DNA of 64,000 nt, taken from positions 1-64,000 of the forward strand of contig CABPYL010000005.1 in NCBI GenBank assembly GCA_902461565.1. The letters run 5' to 3'. The position numbers and the translations under genes were made by a program. Positions 34,840-43,066 of the stretch are shown here, in pieces. Source of the stretch: an uncultured Porphyromonadaceae bacterium. Its GTDB lineage: Bacteria > Bacteroidota > Bacteroidia > Bacteroidales > Muribaculaceae. The notes under the pieces are model-generated. The model ran no database searches. It was not told the DNA's origin and saw only the letters and a program-made list of their open reading frames with translations. Position 1 is the first letter of the stretch, and each line of letters begins with the position of its first letter.

Positions 34840-34921
34840 GTCTTAATACAAAATATGCAACCTGCTGAATATCAGCGGCTACATCTTCTAAAAGTCTTAA
34901 TGTCGCGTTGCCGGGTCTTAA
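34840..34921 (-). promoter_or_regulatory. Three GTCTTAA repeats, candidate regulator sites
   Basis: GTCTTAA occurs at 34840-34846, 34894-34900 and 34915-34921 (TTAAGAC read in the direction of transcription). The first two are part of an identical 13-mer, TAAAAGTCTTAAT. The last two are 21 bp apart, two helical turns. The first lies 7 bp upstream of the -33 box, an activator position. The adjacent TPR-LuxR regulator is the natural candidate to bind them. Confidence 0.55.
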
Positions 34922-34939
34922 AGCTCCCTTAACCTTGCG

Positions 34940-36589
34940 TTAACTCAGCAGGAATCTTACGATATCTTCTTTCTCAGGTACTCCGAGTTTTTTGCGTATT
35001 GAGGATTTACGGACGTAGATAGTGGAAGTGGTCTGGCCGGTTATCACACTAATTTCTTTTGTTGAAAATCCTGCCACCATTAGAACGATTATTTGTTCCT
35101 CTTTCGGGGTGAGTGTATCGCCATATTTTTTATGGAGATTGCTGTAAAAACCGGAGTAAAGGTTGTCTATTATCTCAAAGACTTTTTCCCAGGCGACAAG
35201 CCCGCCGTTTGTATCGCCGTCGATTGACGAGATTCTGCGCAACATCTCGCGGTTCTGTTCGGTCGGGGTCTCGGCTACCATCTTGATAATGCCGAGCTGC
35301 TTCAGCATTATGCTGCGGAGGGAAGATGAATCGGTTATTTCAGATTCCAGTTCAGGAGCCGATTTGTACTCGTCGACCATCTTCTGCAATGCTTCGATAC
35401 GTTCCTCGTTCTCACGCTCGTGCTGGCGACGGGTTCTGATAATCCATGCGCTGCCGCCAAGTATCAGAAGTGCCACAAGGCTAATAATAAGAATAATTAC
35501 AGTCTTGTGTTCGCTTTCCGCTTTCAAGGTCATAGCACGGTTTTTCTGATGCAACGCTCCGCGTTCCGATTCCCATTGAGAGGCTTTCATACGGTTGAAA
35601 CGTTCGTTCTGGCGATTGTTCAGTCCATTTATGTGCATCAATTTTATGCGACCGGTCTGCTTGAAATCAATCATTGCATGGAGCAGGTTACTGTAACTGC
35701 GGAAGTAGGCGTTGTCGTTATCTCTCAATTTGACGGCGATACTGTCGGCTATCGCAAGATGATGTGTCGCACGGTTCACATCTCCACGGTTCAGAGCATT
35801 GATGGCGTATTGAAAATGAAGCTGATCAGAGGCGCCGTTTTCAGGTCCTGCCTTGTGGAATATCTCGCTGACAAGTCTGTCGCTTTCTCCATCACGTCCG
35901 GCTTCAGTAAGAAGCTGTGCCTGCTCAACCATAAACACGAACTGCTTGTCGCCCCACTTATGATTGCGGGCATAGTCGATAAGCTCATTCACAAGAAATA
36001 AGGCGGAATCTGTTTCTCCGGCATATTCATATCCGCTCAAGAGCATATACCGTGCCTCCATCTTTCTCAGTGAATCCGTTTCCAGTTCGTAAAGTCTTTT
36101 TGCCAACGGTATAATTTGTTGTCCCTGATACTCGGCGCCGCCGAGCAGTACGCGAATCCTCAAAGTTTGCACCATTATCGAATCCGGCACATCAGGCAAT
36201 CCTGCAAGGGAATCGAGCATGGCAATGGAACCGGGAGTGTCTCCAACCCAGAACTTATACCATGCGAACGTTATGCCGCTTCTTATGTCTTTCACTATAT
36301 CTTTTCCACGATAATAATTGTGGGCGAACGATATCAGCGAATCGCTGATCATCGAGCGATTGCGGGCCATGTGGCCGTAGGCTTTGAGGAAATGATATTT
36401 AGCCAACAGAGAATCTGTTTTTAGTTCGGATGGATCAATAGCAACCAACAAAGACAGTGCGCTGTCGGTATTGCTGCGCATCAGCCGTTCGGCCCGACCT
36501 ATTTCTTCGTTGTAGTACGACATGGGTTTCGAGCAGGCAGCAATGCCCAGCACGACAAAGGCCGATATCAGATATATTAATTTTCTCAT
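34940..36589 (-). CDS. Membrane-bound TPR sensor with LuxR-type HTH
   Basis: Likely one-component membrane regulator, 549 residues. The N-terminus is a lipoprotein-like signal (VLGIAACS, Cys19), then TPR-like helices to about residue 340, one membrane segment (about 359-380), a coiled-coil stretch and a LuxR/GerE-type HTH at about 485-549 (LTPKEEQIIVLMVAGFSTKE, then TSTIYVRKSSIRKKLGV). No kinase or receiver domain is present, so the signal must pass the membrane directly or by proteolysis. Next to it, on the same strand, is a lipoprotein/beta-barrel operon preceded by three GTCTTAA repeats. A TATCTTTG -7 box lies at 36641-36648. Direct control of that operon is inference. Confidence 0.8.
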   Translation of the reverse strand: MRKLIYLISAFVVLGIAACSKPMSYYNEEIGRAERLMRSNTDSALSLLVAIDPSELKTDSLLAKYHFLKAYGHMARNRSMISDSLISFAHNYYRGKDIVKDIRSGITFAWYKFWVGDTPGSIAMLDSLAGLPDVPDSIMVQTLRIRVLLGGAEYQGQQIIPLAKRLYELETDSLRKMEARYMLLSGYEYAGETDSALFLVNELIDYARNHKWGDKQFVFMVEQAQLLTEAGRDGESDRLVSEIFHKAGPENGASDQLHFQYAINALNRGDVNRATHHLAIADSIAVKLRDNDNAYFRSYSNLLHAMIDFKQTGRIKLMHINGLNNRQNERFNRMKASQWESERGALHQKNRAMTLKAESEHKTVIILIISLVALLILGGSAWIIRTRRQHERENEERIEALQKMVDEYKSAPELESEITDSSSLRSIMLKQLGIIKMVAETPTEQNREMLRRISSIDGDTNGGLVAWEKVFEIIDNLYSGFYSNLHKKYGDTLTPKEEQIIVLMVAGFSTKEISVITGQTTSTIYVRKSSIRKKLGVPEKEDIVRFLLS

Positions 36590-36640
36590 TATTCGGGTTG
36601 CTCTGAAAGCTATAACGGGCCGTCAGAAGATTATTTTGTA

Positions 36641-36648
36641 CAAAGATA
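36641..36648 (-). promoter_or_regulatory. -7 element of the TPR-LuxR regulator
   Basis: TATCTTTG on the minus strand, a full match, about 52 bp before the start codon. Confidence 0.5.
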
Positions 36649-36732
36649 CAATATTATTAAATTAGTACCCAGGATTTGGGGCGGTTGTTTTAGCGCATGG
36701 TGGTAAAATTTGGAGGTGATAAAAAAAATCCA

Positions 36733-36740
36733 TAATTTTG
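36733..36740 (+). promoter_or_regulatory. -7 element of the RING/TerD-like gene and mutL run
   Basis: TAATTTTG, a full match, ends one base before an ATG at 36742 in the same frame as the gene. Because transcription should start at or after this ATG, the internal ATG at 36811 is preferred as the translation start. Confidence 0.55.
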
Positions 36741-36810
36741 CATGCATAAGGGCCAAGTGCGGCATACTCCAAGCATCAATTTTTTCTGCCGCACAATTGC
36801 CCGTTTTTTT

Positions 36811-38982
36811 ATGATATACGAACTGGAAAAAGTCGCGCTGCGTTACGGCGCGCTCTACCTGCCCGGCAAATCGTGCGACCGTCTCACCCCCGAGGCTGCC
36901 GCATTGGCCACGTTGCTCGGTACTCACGGTTTCGGGCTGGAGGAATCTACTCTTCACGCACTCAACGGCCTTTCGGCGGCAGATGCCAAGGGCTTAGCGG
37001 ATGTTATAAAGGATATATATGGCGACGACCTCAACTGGAGTTCGCTTATCAACAACTGGCTCGCGCCCACGGGAGAGAAATGGGAGAGCCATATTTTGGC
37101 AGCTATTGCCAATACTCTGTGTTCCAACGAGGTTGAGGGTACCGTGTTGCCGTGCGGACATAACATTCCCAACGGACTGTTCGACCTGAGCAGATATAAT
37201 GGGTGCCCTCTGTGCGGAACGCCGTTCAAGGTGGCACAGGGAACATTCACGGGGCAGGGCGGAGAACGGACGTTGCTGAAACGCTTCACCGACGAGGACA
37301 TGCTGCGCCTGTTTGAAAGCATTGCCGCATCGCCCGCGCCGCCCGATGCAACCCAACGCGATTCCCTTATGCTTCTGGCTGCGTATTACGAGTTGCAGGA
37401 CGGGTTCGCCGTCGGCAACATAGAATCGGCTATCGCCATATCTGCCGGCAGCTTCAAAGGCGAGGATTATGCTTCTGCCTTCGGTCTTCTCGACAGTCCG
37501 TTGATGCTTATGCGCATGCTTTGGTTCTTGCGCACGGGTAACATAAGAATTGTACGTCCTGCGGTAATAAAGAAGAAAACAGACTGCGACCTTCACTACT
37601 CCCGCAAGGAGTGCAGGGCAGTGGCCGAGTGGCTGAATAGCATTGTTAACGATACGGAAGGCGCCTGCGAGGCCCTGCATCCGTTCCGCGGCATGTGGGT
37701 GCGTTTTATTCGCGCGCTGCGTCTGTCCGAATATGCCCGCCATCCGCAGTACACGCATCTGGCCGCTTTTCTGGACTGTTTCTATAATAAGAGCTACCCC
37801 GTATGGGCCGGTGCGTTGCAGGAGGCTCTGCTTGCCGGCGATGCGGAAAAATATACGGCCATGCTGCGCGAGCGCCCCGGTACTTTCGCCCGTTCGCTTT
37901 TTGCAGCGATGCTCCATTTCGGCGATGCCGCAGCCGACGGTTTTCGCGCAATAGCGGGCAAAGTGGCTCCGCGCCTGCTCGTTACGCTCGATTCATATTC
38001 TGCGGATTATTTTCTTGGCGACGGCGACAGGCGCGTGGTTGTGCTTGCCGACGGCAGGCGCGTTGAAGTCCCCGTCAATCAGAATCTTAAAGAGCTTTCT
38101 GCCGAGCAGCGTGCTGAATACGCGCACACTGTGAAGGAAATAGCTTTGCAAACGCTGATGAAACACTACCGCGACAAGTACGGCGCCTCGGAGCAGACGA
38201 TATACATCGCCCCCGGGCTGTTCGATATTCCTGTGCCGGTCGGCGACCGCGGCAATGCCGTGCAGGATGCGTCGGCTGCTCTTACAGGGCAGATATTTCC
38301 CGTCTCAGGCGACGCCGTGCGCCTGTTCCTGCAATGGGGCGAGGGACTGGATGCACAACACCTGGATATGGACCTCAGCGCCAAGATTCTGTATGGAAAC
38401 GGCATAACAACCGACTGTGCCTACTACAGCCTCTGCGTCCCCGGCGCCGTACACAGCGGCGATATACAGTATATTCCCGATAAGGTTGGTACGGCAGAAT
38501 ACATTGAGCTGAACCTGCCCGACCTCCAGGCTTCGGGAGCGCGCTACGTAGTATTTGCCTGCAACGCATATTCGACGATGCAGCTTGCTCCGAATCTGCG
38601 TGTAGGTTGGATGGACTGTTCGCAGCCTATGAAGGTAGACGCGAAAACCGGCGTTGCCTACGACCCGTCGACAGTGTCGCAAATGGTGCATATCACAGCC
38701 GGCGATCTGTCGCGCGGCCTTGTTTTCGGTGTTCTTGATGTGGAAAAACGTGATATCACGTGGCTCGAGATTCCCAACGACACCCGTTTCATGGCTCAGC
38801 TGAAAGCATCGCTGGTAGAGGCCTATCTGCGGCGCCTGCACAGCAAGATAAGCATAGGAGAGCTATTGGAGGTATACGCCGCGGCCCGCGGAATGACGAT
38901 TGTACCGTCTGTAGAAGCCGATTTCAGCTACACAGTACGGTGGGCTACGGATGCCGCCGCTGTAGCCGATCTTCTTTTATAA
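36811..38982 (+). CDS. Large protein with RING-like zinc site and TerD-like domain
   Basis: A 723-residue soluble protein from the ATG at 36811; a start at 36742 would add 23 residues. Near the N-terminus, C115-x-H117 and C132-x2-C135 (CGH ... CPLCG) form half of a RING-type site or one zinc knuckle. A long helical middle region follows. At about residues 500-640 the sequence reads HLDMDLSAKI, VHSGDI and YIELNLPDLQASGARYVVF, resembling the calcium-binding TerD fold of tellurite-resistance proteins. The closest family I recall is the MXAN_6230/SCO0854 RING-domain group of actinobacteria and myxobacteria. Function is unknown. It is followed 35 bp later by mutL. Confidence 0.75.
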   Translation: MIYELEKVALRYGALYLPGKSCDRLTPEAAALATLLGTHGFGLEESTLHALNGLSAADAKGLADVIKDIYGDDLNWSSLINNWLAPTGEKWESHILAAIANTLCSNEVEGTVLPCGHNIPNGLFDLSRYNGCPLCGTPFKVAQGTFTGQGGERTLLKRFTDEDMLRLFESIAASPAPPDATQRDSLMLLAAYYELQDGFAVGNIESAIAISAGSFKGEDYASAFGLLDSPLMLMRMLWFLRTGNIRIVRPAVIKKKTDCDLHYSRKECRAVAEWLNSIVNDTEGACEALHPFRGMWVRFIRALRLSEYARHPQYTHLAAFLDCFYNKSYPVWAGALQEALLAGDAEKYTAMLRERPGTFARSLFAAMLHFGDAAADGFRAIAGKVAPRLLVTLDSYSADYFLGDGDRRVVVLADGRRVEVPVNQNLKELSAEQRAEYAHTVKEIALQTLMKHYRDKYGASEQTIYIAPGLFDIPVPVGDRGNAVQDASAALTGQIFPVSGDAVRLFLQWGEGLDAQHLDMDLSAKILYGNGITTDCAYYSLCVPGAVHSGDIQYIPDKVGTAEYIELNLPDLQASGARYVVFACNAYSTMQLAPNLRVGWMDCSQPMKVDAKTGVAYDPSTVSQMVHITAGDLSRGLVFGVLDVEKRDITWLEIPNDTRFMAQLKASLVEAYLRRLHSKISIGELLEVYAAARGMTIVPSVEADFSYTVRWATDAAAVADLLL

Positions 38983-39017
38983 AATTCCCGAATCATTGTC
39001 ATATTCCTATATTTGAA

Positions 39018-40937
39018 ATGAATACAGATGTAATTCGTCTGCTGCCCGATTCAGTCGCCAACCAGATAGCCGCCGGCGAAGTGATACAGCGTCCGGCATC
39101 GGTGATAAAGGAGCTTGTAGAGAATGCCGTAGATGCCGGCGCCACTGAAATATCGATAATACTCAAGGATGCGGGACGTACCCTTATCCAGGTGGTGGAT
39201 AACGGCTGCGGCATGTCGCCCACAGATGCCCGCATGGCCTTTGAGCGCCATGCCACAAGCAAGATTTCATGCGCCGCCGACCTGTTCACACTCACCACAA
39301 TGGGCTTCCGCGGCGAGGCGCTGCCTTCGATAGCGGCCGTGGCGCAGGTGGAGCTGCGAACCATGCAGCGCGATGCCGAGATTGGCACGCGTCTGCTGAT
39401 AAATGAATCCGCTTTCGAGAGTCAGGAGCCGTTCCCGATGGTGCCGGGTACGAACATGATGGTGAAAAACATCTTTTTTCATCTGCCTGCGCGCCGCAAG
39501 TTCCTTAAAAAAGATTCTGTGGAACTTAACCAGATATTGCGCGAGTTCGAGCGTCTCGCATTGGTGAATACCAATGTGGATTTCACACTTATAAGCGACG
39601 GCCACGCCTTACACCGTTTTGGTCCCGGAAATCTGAAGCAGCGCATAGGCGCTCTGTTCGGTAAGAACATGGAGGGCCAGATGGCACATATAGAGACCGA
39701 AACGCCCCTGGTGAAAATCGACGGATTCATCGGCATGCCGCGCTTCGCCCGTAAACGCGGCTACCAGCAGTTCTTTTTTGTGAACGGCCGCAACATGCGG
39801 CATCCGGTATTCCACCGCGCCATACTCAAGTGCTACGAGCAGCTGATAAGCCCCGACTCGCAGCCGTCGTACTTCATTAATTTCACCGTCGATCCTGCCG
39901 ACATAGACGTGAACATCCATCCGCAGAAGTACGAGGTGAAGTTTGCGCAGGAGCAGTTAATATGGCAGGTGCTTGAAGCGGCTGTGCGCGAGACATTAGG
40001 AAAGAATCAGGCTGCCGGTGCTCTGGATTTTGACGCCGACGACGCTCCGGAGATTCCGGTGTTTAATCCCGGGGGCAACGATGTGCCGGAGGTAGATTTC
40101 AATCCGGATTACAATCCTTTTCGGGCTGCTTCGGATAACGCCGGGCTGCGTTCCGCCTCGGACAATCGCCCTGCATCCTCCTATACTCACCGTCCGGCGC
40201 AGCAGACCGTGCCGCACGACTGGGAGAAGCTGTATGAGAGTTTCAGCCAGCGCCGCGATGATGCCTTTGCCGCCGTTCCGGCGGACGGTTTCGGTGCCGA
40301 CGATACGCTGATTCCCGAACGCCCCGACGCCTCTTTCCCTGGCATGGAACGTGAGACTGAGGCTACTGCGACACCACCCTCGTGTTTCCAGCTGCATAAC
40401 CGCTACATTGTCAGCAGTTCGCAGACCGGTGTGATGGTGATATCGCAGCACCGCGCACACATACGTATTCTTTTCGACGGCTATATGCGCGATCTTGCCG
40501 AAGGCAACATGAGTTCGCAGATTCTTATTTTTCCTGAGGATATGGAGCTGTCGCCTGCGTCCAATGCCTTGCTGACAGCAAATCTGAAAGATTTCGAGGC
40601 ACTTGGCTTCGGCTTGCGAGACAACGGCAAGTTGCGCTGGAGCGTTACGGCTGTGCCCTCGCCTCTGCAGTCAGTCTCGCCTATAGAGACTGTGGTCTCC
40701 ATGCTTGAGGATGTTGCCGAGATGGGCGAGGTGAACGCTGCGGCACTGCGCGCGCCGCTTGCGCTGTCGATGGCGCGCAATGCAGCCGTGCAGCCCGGAC
40801 AAGCGCTGTCGACCGCAGAGATGGACAGCATCGTAGCCGATCTTTTCCGATGCGCCGATCCGTCACACACGCCTGACGGCCAGACGGTGATGACTGTTTT
40901 CAGCAACGACGAGATTGCTTCTCGCTTTTCCCGATAG
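39018..40937 (+). CDS. mutL: DNA mismatch repair protein MutL
   Basis: Mismatch-repair ATPase coupling MutS to downstream steps; 639 residues from the ATG at 39018. The frame runs 86 codons further upstream inside the preceding gene. GHKL ATPase motifs are intact: ELVENAVDAGA, DNGCGM and TMGFRGEALPSI. A Pro/Asp-rich linker spans about 340-450. In the C-terminal domain the endonuclease motif DQHA-x2-E is altered to SQHRAHI (S476 to I482): the metal-binding Asp and Glu are both missing, so the nicking activity known from many non-enterobacterial MutL proteins may be absent. A TATATTTG -7 match (39008-39015) ends 2 bp before the ATG. Confidence 0.96.
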   Translation: MNTDVIRLLPDSVANQIAAGEVIQRPASVIKELVENAVDAGATEISIILKDAGRTLIQVVDNGCGMSPTDARMAFERHATSKISCAADLFTLTTMGFRGEALPSIAAVAQVELRTMQRDAEIGTRLLINESAFESQEPFPMVPGTNMMVKNIFFHLPARRKFLKKDSVELNQILREFERLALVNTNVDFTLISDGHALHRFGPGNLKQRIGALFGKNMEGQMAHIETETPLVKIDGFIGMPRFARKRGYQQFFFVNGRNMRHPVFHRAILKCYEQLISPDSQPSYFINFTVDPADIDVNIHPQKYEVKFAQEQLIWQVLEAAVRETLGKNQAAGALDFDADDAPEIPVFNPGGNDVPEVDFNPDYNPFRAASDNAGLRSASDNRPASSYTHRPAQQTVPHDWEKLYESFSQRRDDAFAAVPADGFGADDTLIPERPDASFPGMERETEATATPPSCFQLHNRYIVSSSQTGVMVISQHRAHIRILFDGYMRDLAEGNMSSQILIFPEDMELSPASNALLTANLKDFEALGFGLRDNGKLRWSVTAVPSPLQSVSPIETVVSMLEDVAEMGEVNAAALRAPLALSMARNAAVQPGQALSTAEMDSIVADLFRCADPSHTPDGQTVMTVFSNDEIASRFSR

Positions 40938-40939
40938 CG

Positions 40940-42478
40940 ATGCGTAAGTTCTTCGCCATATTCCTTTTCACTGCGTCGTGTGCCTTTGGCATAACGAAGG
41001 AGGATGTAGATGCAACACTGAAACGTCTTGATTTTGTTCTGAGCAAGCAGCAGACATATCTGGACAAGCGTCAGGCCTACATCGACAGCCTTTGTACCGC
41101 ATTGCCTGATAAACCCGATGGAAGGCTTCTGATGCGTATATCCGAGGCTTACAAAGGATACGACAACGATTCGGCCATGACTTATCTGTGGCGTGCTATC
41201 GAAAACGCGGGTCCCGAGGGCACTGCACCGTATAGGTGGCGCCTTGCGGCACTTATGCCTTTGGCGGGACTTTTCGACAAAGCCGTGAATACCTATAGCA
41301 GCGTCAGTGCCGACAGCATAGATGCCGCCGACCTGCCCTCGTATTACGACTGCGGACGCCAGATGTACTCGTATATCGGTGCATTTTTCAAGGACTATCC
41401 CGACATGGCGGCCCAGGAAATGGAAAAATCTCTTGCAATTCAGCGAAAACTGCTTGAGGTGCTTCCTGCGGGCACCATAGAACACAAGTTCAATTATGGT
41501 GAGTATTTTTATCTTACCGGCAGCTACGACCGGGCCGCCCTTCTTCTTGCCGAAGTAATGGAGCAGGAGCCGGTGGAGAGCAATCTGCGGGCGAGGGCCG
41601 CCCATCATCTGTCTACAATCAGCCGCATGCGCGGCGACGAAACCGCAGCGGTATATTATCTCACTCTTTCGGCTATTTCCGATGTCATATCCGCCACTCG
41701 TGAGGTAGCTTCGCTTCAGGAACTTGGCAACACTCTATATTCCCACGGCCACATTGCGCGTGCCCACAACTATCTGTCGGCGGCATTGGAAAAGGCCGTA
41801 ACCTGTGGAGCACCATTGCGCATGGTGGAGGCGTCGCGCGGTCTGCCTATTATCGAACACGCCTACAGCAGCCGTCTTGCCGAAAGCAGGCGTTCGCTCT
41901 ATTGGCTTGTGGCCGGACTTGTTGTTCTTCTTTGCGTACTTCTGCTCACTTTGGTTGTGCTGCGCAAGGAGATGGTGAAGATGGGGCGTCTTCAGAATAG
42001 TCTGCGCGATGCCAATAGCGCCAAGGAAATATATATAAGTCAGTTCCTTAATCTGTCGTCCATATATATGGACAAACTGAGCCAGTTCAATAAGATTGTT
42101 ATGCGCAAGATAGCCACCGGACAGGCCGACGACCTTTTGCGTATGACGCGTTCCGGCAAATTCGTAGATGAACAGAGCAAGGAATTCTACGAAGTTTTCG
42201 ACAACGCTTTTCTGCACATATACCCCAACTTTGTGGAGGATGTGAACGAGCTTTTCCGTCCCGAGTGCCGTATCACCCTTAAGTCTAACGAGATGCTTAA
42301 TTCCGACCTGCGTATTCTCGCGCTTGTTCGGCTGGGGATAGAGGATAATAACCGTATTGCCCAGGTGTTGAATTTTTCGCTTAACACAATCTATTCTTAT
42401 CGCAACCGCCTGCGCAACCGTGCAATCGACCGAGAAACTTTCGAACGCGATATAATGCGCATAAGTTCGCGAATCTGA
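40940..42478 (+). CDS. DUF6377-type membrane TPR regulator
   Basis: Probable membrane-bound transcription regulator, 512 residues. Signal peptide (1-17), TPR-like helices in the periplasm to about 310, one membrane segment (about 321-342), a linker helix and a C-terminal region with SLNTIYSYRNRLRNRA, which looks like the recognition part of a LuxR-like HTH. It is a paralogue of the protein at 60005-61570: both share the FF/FD-x-F-x(n)-FP/YPNF-type segment (VFDNAFLHIYPNFVEDVN here). It starts 2 bp after mutL and is probably co-transcribed with it. Target genes are not apparent. Confidence 0.8.
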   Translation: MRKFFAIFLFTASCAFGITKEDVDATLKRLDFVLSKQQTYLDKRQAYIDSLCTALPDKPDGRLLMRISEAYKGYDNDSAMTYLWRAIENAGPEGTAPYRWRLAALMPLAGLFDKAVNTYSSVSADSIDAADLPSYYDCGRQMYSYIGAFFKDYPDMAAQEMEKSLAIQRKLLEVLPAGTIEHKFNYGEYFYLTGSYDRAALLLAEVMEQEPVESNLRARAAHHLSTISRMRGDETAAVYYLTLSAISDVISATREVASLQELGNTLYSHGHIARAHNYLSAALEKAVTCGAPLRMVEASRGLPIIEHAYSSRLAESRRSLYWLVAGLVVLLCVLLLTLVVLRKEMVKMGRLQNSLRDANSAKEIYISQFLNLSSIYMDKLSQFNKIVMRKIATGQADDLLRMTRSGKFVDEQSKEFYEVFDNAFLHIYPNFVEDVNELFRPECRITLKSNEMLNSDLRILALVRLGIEDNNRIAQVLNFSLNTIYSYRNRLRNRAIDRETFERDIMRISSRI

Positions 42479-42636
42479 TATAATATATAACGTATTTGAT
42501 ATGAGTGTGTTATCTTTTATGAATTAAGGTGATTTTAATATTGTTAAAAGGCTGATAATTAACAATTAAAGGCTATTTTTGCAATATTTAATAGATTTTG
42601 GCTTGTGCAAAATGAACAAATACGAAAATCTTTTCG

Positions 42637-42644
42637 TAACTTTG
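42637..42644 (+). promoter_or_regulatory. -7 element of a candidate non-coding RNA
   Basis: TAACTTTG, a full consensus match, with no gene behind it for more than 400 bp. Transcription would begin near 42650. Confidence 0.6.
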
Positions 42645-42649
42645 CATCG

Positions 42650-42906
42650 TAAAAATAGAAAGATACACAATTTTTTAGTGATACGGACCACTGCCGGACA
42701 ATAGTACTTGATTATATTCCCTAAAAATTTACTGTGCGCTTTCCCAAGCCGGCAACGAGTTGCCAAGGCCTGCAAAGACGCATAGATCCGTTGATAAATT
42801 TGTTAAGCTTATTAAGGAAAAATGTGTTTTATGTTAGTTATGTAATTGTTTTAAGTCTTTAAAACAAGGAAAGGCGTCCTCGGGAGAAGGCGTCTTTTCT
42901 CTTTTT
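42650..42906 (+). ncRNA. Candidate structured RNA upstream of metG
   Basis: Starts behind a consensus promoter and ends in a T-rich tail (CTTTTTT at 42901-42907). Hairpins seen: GGCAA-CGAG-TTGCC (42751-42764, a tetraloop) and GTTTTAA-GTCT-TTAAAAC (42848-42865, perfect). Long-range pairing: AAAGACGC (42774-42781) with GCGTCTTT (42890-42897), and AGAAAG near the 5' end with TTTTCT near the 3' end, so the molecule could close on itself. A 6S RNA-like rod of about 257 nt is one possibility; I cannot confirm the family. RNase P, tmRNA and SRP RNA signatures were looked for and not found. Confidence 0.45.
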
Positions 42907-42986
42907 TGTAAGTGGAGAGGAATTTTTAGTGGAGATTTCTCTTTGGAAAAAATTCTTGCGTAGTTGGTTTATTTGTGCGAAAATAT

Positions 42987-42994
42987 TAAATTTG
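42987..42994 (+). promoter_or_regulatory. -7 element of the metG run
   Basis: TAAATTTG, a full match, about 70 bp before the metG start; TTGG at 42964-42967 lies at the -33 distance (19 bp spacer) with one mismatch. Confidence 0.55.
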
Positions 42995-43066
42995 CAACTT
43001 GATTAGAATTGCCATAGGCATCAGTGTTTATCATGCTTTCATAAAAGCGCAAAAATCAGTACGATA

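Larger units (their letters stand above)
42479..43066 (+). other. 588-bp non-coding region before metG
   Basis: No coding gene is seen. The first 150 bases are AT-rich with no structure noted. A consensus promoter at 42637-42644 is followed by the candidate structured RNA (42650-42906), and then by the metG promoter (42987-42994) and its leader. Confidence 0.6.

Noticed and set aside
38760..39017. N-terminal extension of mutL
   Set aside because: It overlaps the RING/TerD-like gene in another frame; the ATG at 39018 begins the canonical MutL N-terminus.
42566..42775. 69-codon minus-strand open frame
   Set aside because: Falls across a promoter box and the hairpins of the candidate RNA; no coding signature.
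42479..43066. tRNA, RNase P RNA, tmRNA or SRP RNA
   Set aside because: Their conserved core sequences were looked for in the non-coding gaps and not found.
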